NCBI RefSeq assembly: GCF_000152625.1
Contig: NZ_CH724156.1
Coordinates: forward strand, 1,903,778 to 1,967,777
Length of the DNA: 64,000 nucleotides
Reading direction: 5' to 3'
Origin: Roseovarius nubinhibens ISM
Lineage (GTDB): Bacteria > Pseudomonadota > Alphaproteobacteria > Rhodobacterales > Rhodobacteraceae
Position 1 is the stretch's first letter. Each line of letters begins with the position of its first letter. Below the pieces are notes generated by a model that saw only the letters and a program-made list of their open reading frames with translations, was not told the DNA's origin and ran no database searches. The translations under genes and the position numbers were made by a program. Positions 53,133-61,471 of this stretch are shown here, in pieces.

Positions 53133-54074
53133 ATGGCTGACCGTCTTCCTCCCCTGACCGCCCTGCGTGCCTTTGAGGCCGCCGCCCGGCATATGTCCTT
53201 TCAACGCGCGGCAGGGGAATTGCACGTGACCCCGGCGGCGCTTTCCTTTCAGATCAAATCGCTCGAAGAGCATCTTGGCGCGCCGCTGTTTCATCGGCTC
53301 AATCGGGCGGTAGAGCTGACCGAGGCGGGGCGGGCGCTGGCCCCCGGGGCGCGGGACGGGTTCGAAATGCTGGAGGTGGCGTGGCGGGCGGCGCGGCGGA
53401 TCACCGATCATATGTCGCTGACGGTGACGGCGGGCCCGGCCTTTACCGCGATCCTGCTGGCGCCGCGGCTCTATAGCTTTGCGCAGGCGCATCCCGAGAT
53501 CGAGCTGCGGCTGAGCGCCGGGCTGTCGCTGGTCGAGTTGACCCATAGCGATGTGGATGTGGCGATCCGCTTTGGCTATGGGCCGGATGGGCCGGAGCTC
53601 TTTTCAGAGCCGTTCCTGCAGGAATGGGCGACGCCGATGATGTCGCCTGCGCTGGCGGCGGAGTTTGGCACAGGTGAGGGGATGGCGGAGGTGCCGCTCA
53701 TCCATCAAGACGACATCCGGTTCCTGAGCCCGGCGGTCGATTGGCCTGCGTGGTTCGCACAGGCCGGCCTGCCCGAGCGGAACTGGACCGGGCAGCGGTT
53801 TTCGCAGGCGGATCATGCGCTTGATGCGGCGCTGTCGGGGGCGGGGGCGGTGCTTGGCCGGGGCAGCCTGACCAATCGGATGCTGCGCGAAGGGCGGCTT
53901 GTTGCGCCGTTTCGCATGGCGCTGGCCACCGGGGCGCATTATCGGTTCATCTGCGCAAAAGGGGCCGAGAGCCGGCCCCAGATTGCTGCGTTTCGCGAGT
54001 GGATCATGGCCGAGACCGCAATGATTTCGGCGCATGATCGCGATTTCGACATTGTCGAACCGCCCCGGTCCTAA
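53133..54074 (+). CDS. LysR family transcriptional regulator, GcvA-like
   Basis: 313 residues from the ATG at 53133, chosen because homologues begin close to RLPPLTALRAFEAAARHMSFQRAAGELHVTPAALS, the DNA-binding helix-turn-helix. The effector domain has VTAGPAFTAILLAPRL, SHRDVDVAIRFG-like text (HSDVDVAIRFGYG) and LIHQDD, typical of the GcvA subgroup. It is divergent from a 36-residue protein gene. The stop codon lies in the loop of a hairpin shared with the convergent DUF465 gene. Confidence 0.88.
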   Translation: MADRLPPLTALRAFEAAARHMSFQRAAGELHVTPAALSFQIKSLEEHLGAPLFHRLNRAVELTEAGRALAPGARDGFEMLEVAWRAARRITDHMSLTVTAGPAFTAILLAPRLYSFAQAHPEIELRLSAGLSLVELTHSDVDVAIRFGYGPDGPELFSEPFLQEWATPMMSPALAAEFGTGEGMAEVPLIHQDDIRFLSPAVDWPAWFAQAGLPERNWTGQRFSQADHALDAALSGAGAVLGRGSLTNRMLREGRLVAPFRMALATGAHYRFICAKGAESRPQIAAFREWIMAETAMISAHDRDFDIVEPPRS

Positions 54075-54080
54075 CGGGGC
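54062..54080. terminator. Hairpin at the convergent ends of lysR and DUF465 genes
   Basis: GCCCCG pairs with CGGGGC around GTCCTAA, which contains the lysR stop codon. No T-run in either direction, so termination is uncertain. Confidence 0.45.
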
Positions 54081-54091
54081 AGGCTAGGCCG

Positions 54092-54262
54092 TCAGGCGGA
54101 GATGGACAGACGTTCGATCTCTTCCTTGAGCTTCAGCTTTTGTTTTTTGAGAGAGGCGATTTCCAGATCGTTCGATCCAGGCGCTCGCTGCGCTTCTTCA
54201 ACTTTCACCGAGAGGTTTTGGTGTTTTTTCTTCAATTCCTCGACATGCGAACTCAGGCTCAT
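54092..54262 (-). CDS. DUF465 (YdcH-like) coiled-coil protein
   Basis: 56 residues: MSLSSHVEELKKKHQNLSVK, then an Ala/Pro turn, then NDLEIASLKKQKLKLKEEIERL. This helix-turn-helix coiled-coil with paired Lys/Glu heptads is the YdcH/DUF465 pattern. The ATG at 54262 has GGAGACC upstream. These small proteins are common in alphaproteobacteria and their function is unknown. Confidence 0.85.
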   Translation of the reverse strand: MSLSSHVEELKKKHQNLSVKVEEAQRAPGSNDLEIASLKKQKLKLKEEIERLSISA

Positions 54263-54370
54263 TCATGGTCTCCTCTCATCTGAACAACGTGAACGGGATG
54301 AGTGCAGCACAGTTTCATATATTTGTCACGCTGCGCGCGCAGCATCTTGCCGCAGGAAACGGTAAGGATT

Positions 54371-55132
54371 TTAGCGAGCCAGCCCGTCAAACCCGAGGGA
54401 CGCGCCAGAGCGCAGCACGCAAGCCGTTGCATCCGTGTAATTTTCCCGGTCGCCGGGATGTTCATCCCCAGCGTGCAAAATCCATGGCGCATGCAAGCGA
54501 AAATTTGCACGTCCCTCCTTGCGGCCCCGCAACAGGCAGAGCCGGGCCTCGCGTCCGCGCCGTGGCGCGAGGGGGAGAAGTTCGAGGCTGCCGAGATGCG
54601 CGGCCATGTGACCGAGCAGATCGGGCAGGCGTTCGGCGCGATGGATGAAGGTGACGCTGCCCCCCGGCGCGGCGCGGCGCGCGGCCATCTCGACCCAGAG
54701 CGCGAGCGGCGTGGCCTCGCCCATGGCGGTCTCGCGGCCCTTGTGCTGGGCGGGGCGGCTGGCCTTGCGGTCGAAATAGGGCGGGTTGACCAAAACGTGA
54801 TCGAAACGGCGCGATTTGATCGCCTCGGGCATGGTGGCGAGATCGCCTTCGATCACCTCGAAGGGCAGACCGTTGGCCGTGGCATTGGCGCGGGCCAGCG
54901 CGGCATAATCGGGCTGTAGCTCGAGCCCGGTCACGGCGACACCCGGCACGCGCGCGGCGAGGCAGAGCCCTGCGACCCCGACACCGCAGCCCAGATCAAG
55001 CGCTGTTTCACCTTCCCGAGCCGGAACAGAGGCCGCGAGCAGCACCGGATCGACCCCGGCGCGATAGCCCTGAACGGGCTGCGTGATGGTCAGTCGGCCG
55101 CCCAGAAACGCGTTCTGGGTGGTCTCAGCCAT
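54371..55132 (-). CDS. TrmN6-like tRNA1(Val) A37 N6-methyltransferase
   Basis: 253 residues from the ATG at 55132. The SAM-binding motif I is ALDLGCGVGVAGLCLA, the acidic motif is VTGLELQP, and the catalytic NPPY is in VLVNPPYFD, which marks N6-adenine or related amino methylation. GGRLTITQPVQGYRAGVDPVLLAA at the N-terminus is characteristic of the YfiC/TrmN6 group. It overlaps the upstream DUF2007 gene by 8 nt, so the two form an operon. Confidence 0.88.
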   Translation of the reverse strand: MAETTQNAFLGGRLTITQPVQGYRAGVDPVLLAASVPAREGETALDLGCGVGVAGLCLAARVPGVAVTGLELQPDYAALARANATANGLPFEVIEGDLATMPEAIKSRRFDHVLVNPPYFDRKASRPAQHKGRETAMGEATPLALWVEMAARRAAPGGSVTFIHRAERLPDLLGHMAAHLGSLELLPLAPRRGREARLCLLRGRKEGRANFRLHAPWILHAGDEHPGDRENYTDATACVLRSGASLGFDGLAR

Positions 55133-55340
55133 CGGTGGCAATCCCGTTGTCCTGCAGCGCGCGCTCGGCCCTTGCGTGATCTCGTTCGCGCACCATCAAC
55201 CGGCGCGGGAATATGCCTATTCCGCCCTCGAGGACGCTCATATTTACGTCCATTTCAAAGCAGTCTATACCCTCGCCCTGAAGCAATGCTTGGGCAAAGG
55301 CAATGGTCGCGGGATCGGTGCTACGGAGCAGAAGTTTCAT
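55125..55340 (-). CDS. DUF2007 domain protein
   Basis: 71 residues from the ATG at 55340. MKLLLRSTDPATIAFAQALL, followed by GEGIDCFEMDVNMSVLEGGIGIFPRRLMV, is the DUF2007 pattern (a small alpha-beta fold related to GlnB-like regulators). The open frame extends 19 codons upstream but homologues start here. It overlaps the methyltransferase gene and is divergent from the polyprenyl synthase gene. Function unknown. Confidence 0.87.
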   Translation of the reverse strand: MKLLLRSTDPATIAFAQALLQGEGIDCFEMDVNMSVLEGGIGIFPRRLMVRERDHARAERALQDNGIATDG

Positions 55341-55395
55341 GGGATGACATAAAGGGAGCCATCGGCGAATGTCGAGTGGCGAGACGGATTTACGC

Positions 55396-56397
55396 ATGAG
55401 CCTCGATGACGCAGCGACGAAACCGCATGACCGTTTGGCACGTCAATTTGCCCCGAAAATGGAGGCGGTCAACGCGCTGATCCGGGCGCGGATGGCGTCG
55501 GAACACGCGCCGCGCATCCCCGAAGTCACGGCGCATCTGGTTGAGGCGGGCGGAAAGCGCCTGCGCCCGATGCTCACCCTCGCGGCGGCGGCGATCTGTG
55601 GCTATGAGGGCGACCACGACGAGCGGCTCGCGGCGACGGTCGAATTCATCCACACCGCCACGCTTTTGCATGATGATGTGGTGGATGAGAGCGGTCAGCG
55701 CCGGGGGCGGCCGACGGCGAACCTGCTGTGGGACAATAAATCGAGCGTTCTGGTCGGCGATTACCTCTTTTCGCGGTCCTTTCAGCTCATGGTCGAGACC
55801 GGATCGCTTCGGGTGCTCGATATTCTCGCCAATGCCTCGGCGACCATCGCGGAGGGCGAGGTGCTGCAGCTGACCGCGTCGCGCGATATTGCGACGACGG
55901 AGGCCACCTATCTCCAGGTGGTGCGTGGCAAGACGGCGGCGTTGTTTTCGGCGGCGACCGAAGTGGGTGGGGTGATTGCCGGGGCCTCGGACGAGGTGAC
56001 CGGGGCGCTTTATGATTATGGGGATGCGCTCGGCATTGCGTTCCAGATTGCCGATGATCTCTTGGATTTCCAAGGCGATAGCGCCAAGACCGGCAAGAAT
56101 GTCGGGGATGATTTCCGCGAGCGCAAGCTGACCCTGCCGTTGATCAAGGCGATTGCCAAGGCGGATGAGACCGAGCGCGCCTTCTGGCGGCGGACGATTG
56201 AGAAGGGCGCGCAGGGCGAGGGTGATCTCGACCATGCGATTGCGCTGTTGCACAAGCATCGCGCGCTCGAAGAGACGCTTGCCGATGCGCAGGGCTGGGC
56301 GGCGCGGGCGCAGGCGGCGCTGGCCAAGCTGCCGGCGCATCCGGTGCGCGATATGCTCGGCGATCTGTCGGATTACGTGGTGGCGCGGGTCAGCTAG
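55396..56397 (+). CDS. ispB: Polyprenyl diphosphate synthase (ubiquinone side chain)
   Basis: 333 residues from the ATG at 55396; an in-frame ATG at 55369 with AAGGGAG upstream is also possible. The first Asp-rich motif is LLHDDVVDES, the second DDLLDFQGD, and GGKRLRPML binds isopentenyl diphosphate. It makes the long isoprenoid tail of ubiquinone, probably C50 in this group. Membership of the octaprenyl/decaprenyl class is clear; the chain length cannot be read from the sequence by eye. Confidence 0.94.
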   Translation: MSLDDAATKPHDRLARQFAPKMEAVNALIRARMASEHAPRIPEVTAHLVEAGGKRLRPMLTLAAAAICGYEGDHDERLAATVEFIHTATLLHDDVVDESGQRRGRPTANLLWDNKSSVLVGDYLFSRSFQLMVETGSLRVLDILANASATIAEGEVLQLTASRDIATTEATYLQVVRGKTAALFSAATEVGGVIAGASDEVTGALYDYGDALGIAFQIADDLLDFQGDSAKTGKNVGDDFRERKLTLPLIKAIAKADETERAFWRRTIEKGAQGEGDLDHAIALLHKHRALEETLADAQGWAARAQAALAKLPAHPVRDMLGDLSDYVVARVS

Positions 56398-56406
56398 GCC
56401 GGTGGG

Positions 56407-57180
56407 TTAGCTGGCCTTGTCCTGACGGTCGAGCCAGGCGCGCATCGCGGCCTCGAACTCGCGCGGTTTGTCGGCGTGGAGCCAATGGCCGGCTTCGGGG
56501 ATTTTCACGAAACGCGCCTGCGGGAAGAGCGCGGTGATGCGCGGCCGATCTTCGCGGCTGACATAGTCGGAGGCGGCCCCGGTGAGGAAAAGCGTCGGAC
56601 CGGAGAAGCTGCCGCTCATCTCGGGAAACTCCATGATCTTGGGCATTTCACGGGCCAGCGTGTCGAGGTTGAGCACCCAGGATTTCGTTTTCACATCCAC
56701 CGATTGCAGAAAGAACGGCACCAGCGCCGGATCGTCGATGACCGGCTCGAGGAGCGCCTGCACGTCCGAGCGGCGTTCGATCCCCGACAGGTCAATCCCG
56801 CGCATCGCCTCGGCATATTTGAGCTGCGAATGGCCATAGGCCACCGGCGCGATATCGGCGACCGTGAGGCTCGCGATCAGCTCGGGCCGGGTCAGGGCCA
56901 GTACCATCGCCGCCTTGCCGCCCATGGAATGGCCCATCACATGCATCGGCGCGCCATGGGCCTCGATCACCTCGGCGAGATCGGCCGCCATGTCCGGATA
57001 GCTGTGGCTCTCGGTGCGGGGGCTGGCGCCGTGGTTGCGCTGATCCACCGCCACCACCTGTCGGGCATCCGACAGCCGTTTGGCGATCACGCCCCAATTG
57101 CGGGCGGAACCGTAGAGCCCGTGAACGATTAGGAGGGGGCGGGCGGCGGTCGGGGTGCCATGTGTGATCTGGTTCAACAT
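56407..57180 (-). CDS. Alpha/beta hydrolase, YbfF-like esterase
   Basis: 257 residues. The nucleophile elbow is GHSMGGKAAM, the oxyanion strand is LLIVHGLYGSARNWG, the acid lies near GAASDYVSREDR, and the His is in EAGHWLHADKP. These match the YbfF acyl-CoA esterase-like group, but the substrate is unknown. It converges with the polyprenyl synthase gene, with 9 bp between the stop codons. Confidence 0.9.
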   Translation of the reverse strand: MLNQITHGTPTAARPLLIVHGLYGSARNWGVIAKRLSDARQVVAVDQRNHGASPRTESHSYPDMAADLAEVIEAHGAPMHVMGHSMGGKAAMVLALTRPELIASLTVADIAPVAYGHSQLKYAEAMRGIDLSGIERRSDVQALLEPVIDDPALVPFFLQSVDVKTKSWVLNLDTLAREMPKIMEFPEMSGSFSGPTLFLTGAASDYVSREDRPRITALFPQARFVKIPEAGHWLHADKPREFEAAMRAWLDRQDKAS

Positions 57181-57245
57181 GGGCCCAGCTTTACCGTGTG
57201 TCGCAAATCGCGTAAATCGCGGAATATGCGTGGAAGGGATGCAAG

Positions 57246-57620
57246 ATGATCGATCAGGCCGTGTTTGATGCCAGGGTGTCGCGCCTCGAAGACGCGCTGC
57301 ATAAGAAATGCGGCGTGGGCGGGCGTGATCTGCGGGCCAAGCTGCGGCGGGCGGGTCGGCGGCTGCCGAAACGGGTGCAAAAGGCGGGGCGGATGCTCAC
57401 CGAGGCGCAGGCGCGGCGCGGCATCCCCAAGCTCTGGCTGCAGGTCGATGGCGAGGAGACGGACCGCGCCTTTGACACGTTTGACCGCCATCTTGAGACG
57501 GTGAACCCGGTGGAGCGGCGCAAGGGGCTGGCCCTCGCGCTCACCGGGACGATCGTGTTCAACCTGTTGCTGGTGCTCGGCTTTCTGATCTTTGTTCTGA
57601 AGTGGCAAGATCTGATCTGA
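57246..57620 (+). CDS. Small single-pass membrane protein, unknown function
   Basis: 124 residues. A basic, helical N-terminal part (VSRLEDALHKKCGVGGRDLRAKLRRAGRRLPKRV) leads to a C-terminal membrane helix (GTIVFNLLLVLGFLIFVL) ending WQDLI. The Arg/Lys-rich part should face the cytoplasm. AAGGGATGCAAG precedes the ATG. Its last 62 bp overlap the 3' end of the convergent DUF817 gene. I recognise the type as common in Rhodobacteraceae but not its role. Confidence 0.75.
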   Translation: MIDQAVFDARVSRLEDALHKKCGVGGRDLRAKLRRAGRRLPKRVQKAGRMLTEAQARRGIPKLWLQVDGEETDRAFDTFDRHLETVNPVERRKGLALALTGTIVFNLLLVLGFLIFVLKWQDLI

Positions 57621-58449
57621 GCAGCGGCTGGCGGCTCAGCGGGCGGCGGACGACGAAGGTCACCGTGACGAAGGCCACATAGAGCAGCAGATACCACGAG
57701 CCGAGTTTGCCCAGGCTCACCAGTTCGAGCCGCGCCTGACCGGAATAGACCCAAGTGCCGGTCATCGTGCCGATATTCTCGGCGATCCAGAGGAAGATGG
57801 CCGAGAGAAACGCGGCGAGCGGCAGCGGCATCCAGTAGAGATTGTCGCCGATCCGGTACCAGATCCGCGTCCGCAGAAAGAGCAGCACCGTGGCGGCAAA
57901 CAGCCCCAACCGGATGTCGGGCAGGAAATGGTGCGAGAAGAAATTCACATAGATCGCCACCGCGAGGACGAGCGTTGTCCAGAACGGCGGGAAGGGGGCG
58001 AAGCGCATGTCGAAGACGCGGATCGTCCGGGCCATGAAGCTGCCGACGCTGGCGTACATGAAGCCCGAGAAGAGCGGCACGCCATAGAGCTTCAAAAGCC
58101 CCGGTTCGGGATAGGACCAGGACCCGGCATGGACCTTGAAGATTTCCATTGCAGTTCCGGTGAGGTGAAAGAGCAAGATCACCCGCGCCTCTTCCCAGGT
58201 TTCGAGCCCGAGCCAGAGAAAGGCCGCCTGAAGCCCGACCGCCACGACGACGAGTAGGTCGTAGCGATAGACCGGCATCGCATCGGACCAGATCGCGCGG
58301 GTGCCGATGATGGCGAGCAGCAGGCATATCCCGAAGATCGCCGACCAGCCCATCTTGAGCGCAAACATCACAAGTTCTGCGGCCCAGCCGGGAAGCCGGG
58401 CGCGCATCCAGTCGCCGAGCTGGCGTTCTATCCGGCGTGTCGTACTCAT
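57559..58449 (-). CDS. DUF817 family membrane protein
   Basis: 296 residues with about eight membrane helices. FHLTGTAMEIFKVHAGSWSYPEPGLLKLYGVPLFSGFMYASVGSFMAR and NFFSHHFLPDIR are the DUF817 core. The conserved His, Glu and Asp residues within helices suggest enzyme or metal-binding activity, but nothing is proven. Its 3' end overlaps the convergent gene by 62 bp. The last 25 residues are a charged tail. Confidence 0.88.
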   Translation of the reverse strand: MSTTRRIERQLGDWMRARLPGWAAELVMFALKMGWSAIFGICLLLAIIGTRAIWSDAMPVYRYDLLVVVAVGLQAAFLWLGLETWEEARVILLFHLTGTAMEIFKVHAGSWSYPEPGLLKLYGVPLFSGFMYASVGSFMARTIRVFDMRFAPFPPFWTTLVLAVAIYVNFFSHHFLPDIRLGLFAATVLLFLRTRIWYRIGDNLYWMPLPLAAFLSAIFLWIAENIGTMTGTWVYSGQARLELVSLGKLGSWYLLLYVAFVTVTFVVRRPLSRQPLLRSDLATSEQRSESRAPATG

Positions 58450-58528
58450 GTTCCGGATATGACAAGGGCGGCGCCGGTCTGTCCAGCGCCGCCCTCAAGA
58501 TCAGGTCGATCTGTGGCCTAACTGTGGC

Positions 58529-59812
58529 TTAGTGGTTCGGGTAGAGCGGGAAGCGGGCGCACAATTCGGCCACTTCCGCACGGACCTTGGCCTCGACCTC
58601 GTCATTGCCATCGGGACCGTTGGCGGCAAGCCCGTCCACCACTTCGACGATCCAGTCGGCGATCTGGCGGAACTCGGCCTCTTTGAAGCCACGGGTGGTG
58701 CCGGCGGGGGTGCCGAGACGGATGCCCGAGGTCACCGTGGGCTTTTCCGGGTCGAACGGGATACCGTTCTTGTTGGTGGTGATATGGGCGCGACCGAGGG
58801 CCGCGTCGGTGATGTTGCCGGTCACCTTCTTGGGGCGCAGGTCGACGAGCATGACATGGGTGTCTGTGCCGCCGGTGACGATGTCGAGACCGCCCTTGAT
58901 CAGCTGATCGGCGAGCGCGTCGGCATTGGCGCGCACCTGTTTCATGTATTGTTTGAACTCGGGGCGCAGCGCCTCGCCAAAGGCCACGGCCTTGGCGGCG
59001 ATCACATGCATCAGGGGGCCGCCCTGGATGCCCGGGAAAATGGCCGAGTTGACCTTTTTGGCGATTGCCTCGTCATTGGTGAGGATCATGCCGCCACGGG
59101 GGCCGCGCAGCGTCTTGTGCGTGGTGGTGGTGGCCACATGGGCATGCGGGAAGGGCGAGGGATGTTCGCCTGCCGCGACGAGACCGGCGAAATGCGCCAT
59201 GTCGACATGCAACAGCGCGCCGACGCTGTCGGCGATCTCGCGCATCTTGGCAAAGTCGATGACGCGCGGGATGGCAGAGCCGCCGGCGATGATCAGCTTG
59301 GGCTGGTGTTCTTTGGCCAGCGCTTCGACCTCGTCATAGTCGATCAGATTGTCCTGTTTGCGCACGCCATATTGCACGGCGTTGAACCATTTGCCCGACT
59401 GGTTGGGGGCCGCGCCATGGGTCAGGTGACCGCCCGAGGCGAGGTTCATGCCGAGGATCGTGTCGCCGGGCTGCAGCAGCGCCTGGAACACGCCCTGGTT
59501 GGCCTGGCTGCCCGAGTTGGGTTGCACGTTGGCAAATTCGCAGCCGAAGAGCTGTTTGGCGCGGTCGATGGCGAGGTTCTCGGCCACGTCGACATATTGG
59601 CAGCCACCATAGTAGCGGCGGCCCGGATAGCCTTCGGCGTATTTGTTGGTCATGACAGAGCCCTGGGCCTCCATCACGGCGGCCGAGACGATGTTCTCGC
59701 TCGCGATCAGCTCGATCTCGTCGCGCTGACGGCCCAGTTCTTGGGTGATGGCGTCATGCAGCTCGGGGTCGCGCTGGCTCAGGGATTCGGTGAAGAAACC
59801 GGAATCGGACAT
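58529..59812 (-). CDS. glyA: Serine hydroxymethyltransferase
   Basis: 427 residues. A PLP enzyme interconverting serine and glycine with tetrahydrofolate. The PLP lysine lies in [14 protein letters not shown], the N-terminal [13 protein letters not shown] and the [12 protein letters not shown] segments are invariant, and [15 protein letters not shown] is near the C-terminus. It provides the one-carbon units that sarcosine oxidase also produces. It is not part of the sox operon here, unlike in some bacteria. Confidence 0.97.
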   Translation of the reverse strand: MSDSGFFTESLSQRDPELHDAITQELGRQRDEIELIASENIVSAAVMEAQGSVMTNKYAEGYPGRRYYGGCQYVDVAENLAIDRAKQLFGCEFANVQPNSGSQANQGVFQALLQPGDTILGMNLASGGHLTHGAAPNQSGKWFNAVQYGVRKQDNLIDYDEVEALAKEHQPKLIIAGGSAIPRVIDFAKMREIADSVGALLHVDMAHFAGLVAAGEHPSPFPHAHVATTTTHKTLRGPRGGMILTNDEAIAKKVNSAIFPGIQGGPLMHVIAAKAVAFGEALRPEFKQYMKQVRANADALADQLIKGGLDIVTGGTDTHVMLVDLRPKKVTGNITDAALGRAHITTNKNGIPFDPEKPTVTSGIRLGTPAGTTRGFKEAEFRQIADWIVEVVDGLAANGPDGNDEVEAKVRAEVAELCARFPLYPNH

Positions 59813-59848
59813 CTGTTATTGCTCCGTCTAACAAGTGCAGTCAGGCGA

Positions 59849-59862
59849 TTTCCTATCGGAAA
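59849..59862. promoter_or_regulatory. Small dyad in the glyA leader
   Basis: TTTCC-TATC-GGAAA, about 37 nt upstream of glyA. It could be an operator or leader hairpin. I do not recognise a riboswitch. Confidence 0.3.
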
Positions 59863-59989
59863 CCACCCGGCCTGTAAGCCTTTATTTCGACAATTGTGCT
59901 TGCGACAACGACACTGATGGTGCAGGTCGAGGGGAAGTGGCGCTAATCCGCCCCGGATTGTGCCTATGGGAAACAGGAGCCATGGCCCA

Positions 59990-60751
59990 ATGACCGATCG
60001 GATCGCCTTTGTTGCCAGCGATGTCACGAGCGCCAAGCGCGCCCGCACGGTGCTGGCCAAGCGCTATGGCGATGTGCCCGAGGCAGAGGCGGATGTGATC
60101 GTGGCGCTGGGGGGCGATGGGTTCATGCTGGCGACGCTGCATCGGACCCAGAGCCTCGATGTGCCGGTCTATGGGATGAACCGGGGCACCGTTGGTTTCC
60201 TGATGAATGAATATGGCGCCGAGGACCTTCCGGCGCGGCTCGCGGTGGCGGGGGAAGAGGTCATCAACCCGTTGCGGATGCGGGCGCGGACGACCGATGG
60301 GCGCGACTATGAGGCCTTGGCGATCAACGAGGTGTCGCTGTTGCGGGGCGGGCCGCAGGCGGCCAAGCTCAGGATCACCGTGGATGGGCACACGCGGCTC
60401 GATGAGCTTGTCTGTGACGGGGCGCTTTTGGCCACGCCCGCAGGCTCAACCGCCTATAATTACAGTGCCCACGGGCCTATCCTGCCTATCGGGTCGGATG
60501 TGCTGGCGCTGACCGCGGTGGCGGCGTTTCGGCCGCGGCGGTGGCGGGGGGCTTTGCTGCCGAAAGCGGCCAAGGTGCGGTTCGATGTGATCGAGCCCGA
60601 CAAGCGCCCGGTGATGGCCGATGCCGACAGCCGGCATGTGGAAAACGTGCTCTGGGTCGAGGTGGCGTCAGAGCCGAAAATCGCCCATCGCATTCTCTTT
60701 GATCCCGGTCATGGGCTCGAAGAGCGGCTGCTGCGCGAGCAGTTCGTCTGA
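59990..60751 (+). CDS. nadK: NAD kinase
   Basis: 253 residues. It phosphorylates NAD to NADP. GGDG (residues 41-44) is the catalytic motif, NRGTVGFLMN follows, and CDGALLATPAGSTAYNYSAHGPI is the conserved NAD-binding region. The start at 59990 is preceded by ACAGGAG. The length is on the short side but normal for alphaproteobacterial NadK. It is divergent from glyA. Confidence 0.95.
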   Translation: MTDRIAFVASDVTSAKRARTVLAKRYGDVPEAEADVIVALGGDGFMLATLHRTQSLDVPVYGMNRGTVGFLMNEYGAEDLPARLAVAGEEVINPLRMRARTTDGRDYEALAINEVSLLRGGPQAAKLRITVDGHTRLDELVCDGALLATPAGSTAYNYSAHGPILPIGSDVLALTAVAAFRPRRWRGALLPKAAKVRFDVIEPDKRPVMADADSRHVENVLWVEVASEPKIAHRILFDPGHGLEERLLREQFV

Positions 60752-60786
60752 GGCATAACCCCCTCGAAAACAGCGCAAAACGGCCT

Positions 60787-60826
60787 GTCGGTAATGCGTC
60801 GGTATTTCGACGGTAAAGCGACAGTG
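60787..60826 (-). repeat. Helically phased heptamer element, copy C
   Basis: On the minus strand CACTGTC, TACCGTC, TACCGAC and TACCGAC start exactly 11 bp apart. It lies 35 bp after the nadK stop. The outer parts are also complementary (CTGTCG against CGACAG), so the whole element could form a hairpin here. Confidence 0.85.
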
Positions 60827-61014
60827 CGCAAAATGGCGCTAATTTAGCCTGAAATCGCGCCATCGGGCCGTGCAGTCCCGCCAATCATCGACGCAGCTTT
60901 TCGCCGATCCCCTGCCAAGCCCGGAACTTGCCGAGGGGCTCCGGGTTGATCCCCCGAGAGCATGACGGCTCTCGCGACAAAGTATGATTTTGGAAACGTG
61001 TGAAGGAGAGCACC

Positions 61015-61212
61015 ATGAATTGGGATCAAGTCAAAGGCAACTGGAAGCAGATGACCGGTCAGGCCCGTGAACAATGGGGCAAGCTGACCGATGACGACCT
61101 GCAAGAGGCCGCGGGCGAGCGCGAGCAGCTCATCGGCAAGCTGCAGGAGAAATACGGCATGGCCAAGGAAGAGGCCGAGCGCGAGGTCGATGACTTCGCA
61201 TCGCGGATGTAA
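61015..61212 (+). CDS. CsbD family stress protein
   Basis: 65 residues from the ATG at 61015, with AAGGAGAG upstream. MNWDQVKGNWKQMTGQAREQWG and LTDDDLQEAAGEREQLIGKLQEKYG are the CsbD signature. These hydrophilic proteins are induced by general or envelope stress; the biochemical role is unknown. A terminator-like hairpin follows. Confidence 0.93.
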   Translation: MNWDQVKGNWKQMTGQAREQWGKLTDDDLQEAAGEREQLIGKLQEKYGMAKEEAEREVDDFASRM

Positions 61213-61269
61213 GTCAAGCCGACCGGCCAAGCCGAGCTGTCCCGCCGAGTGACGCCGTTTTGACACGCA

Positions 61270-61293
61270 GGCCCGCCCTTTTCGGGGCGGGCC
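61270..61293 (+). terminator. Terminator-like hairpin after csbD
   Basis: GGCCCGCCC pairs perfectly with GGGCGGGCC around a 6-nt loop; the following GTTGAATTTCTTT is only partly T-rich. Confidence 0.6.
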
Positions 61294-61300
61294 GTTGAAT

Positions 61301-61312
61301 TTCTTTAAAGAA
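61301..61312. promoter_or_regulatory. Perfect 12-bp palindrome upstream of the Hint cluster
   Basis: TTCTTTAAAGAA sits about 160 bp before the first Hint gene, in a local AT-rich stretch. It could be an operator or simply the tail of the hairpin region. Confidence 0.35.
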
Positions 61313-61471
61313 GTGCTAACATCCCTAAAGCCGAGGTGAGGCGCGGCTGTGTATTTTATGAGTGTCGAGCAGCGGAAAAATCCGCCCGTTAAAATCAAAA
61401 ACAAAAGAACATGCCCGGCCCCGGCGCGCGGAAGATGTGCGAGGGACGTGCTGCAAGGGTAAGAGGCAGAG

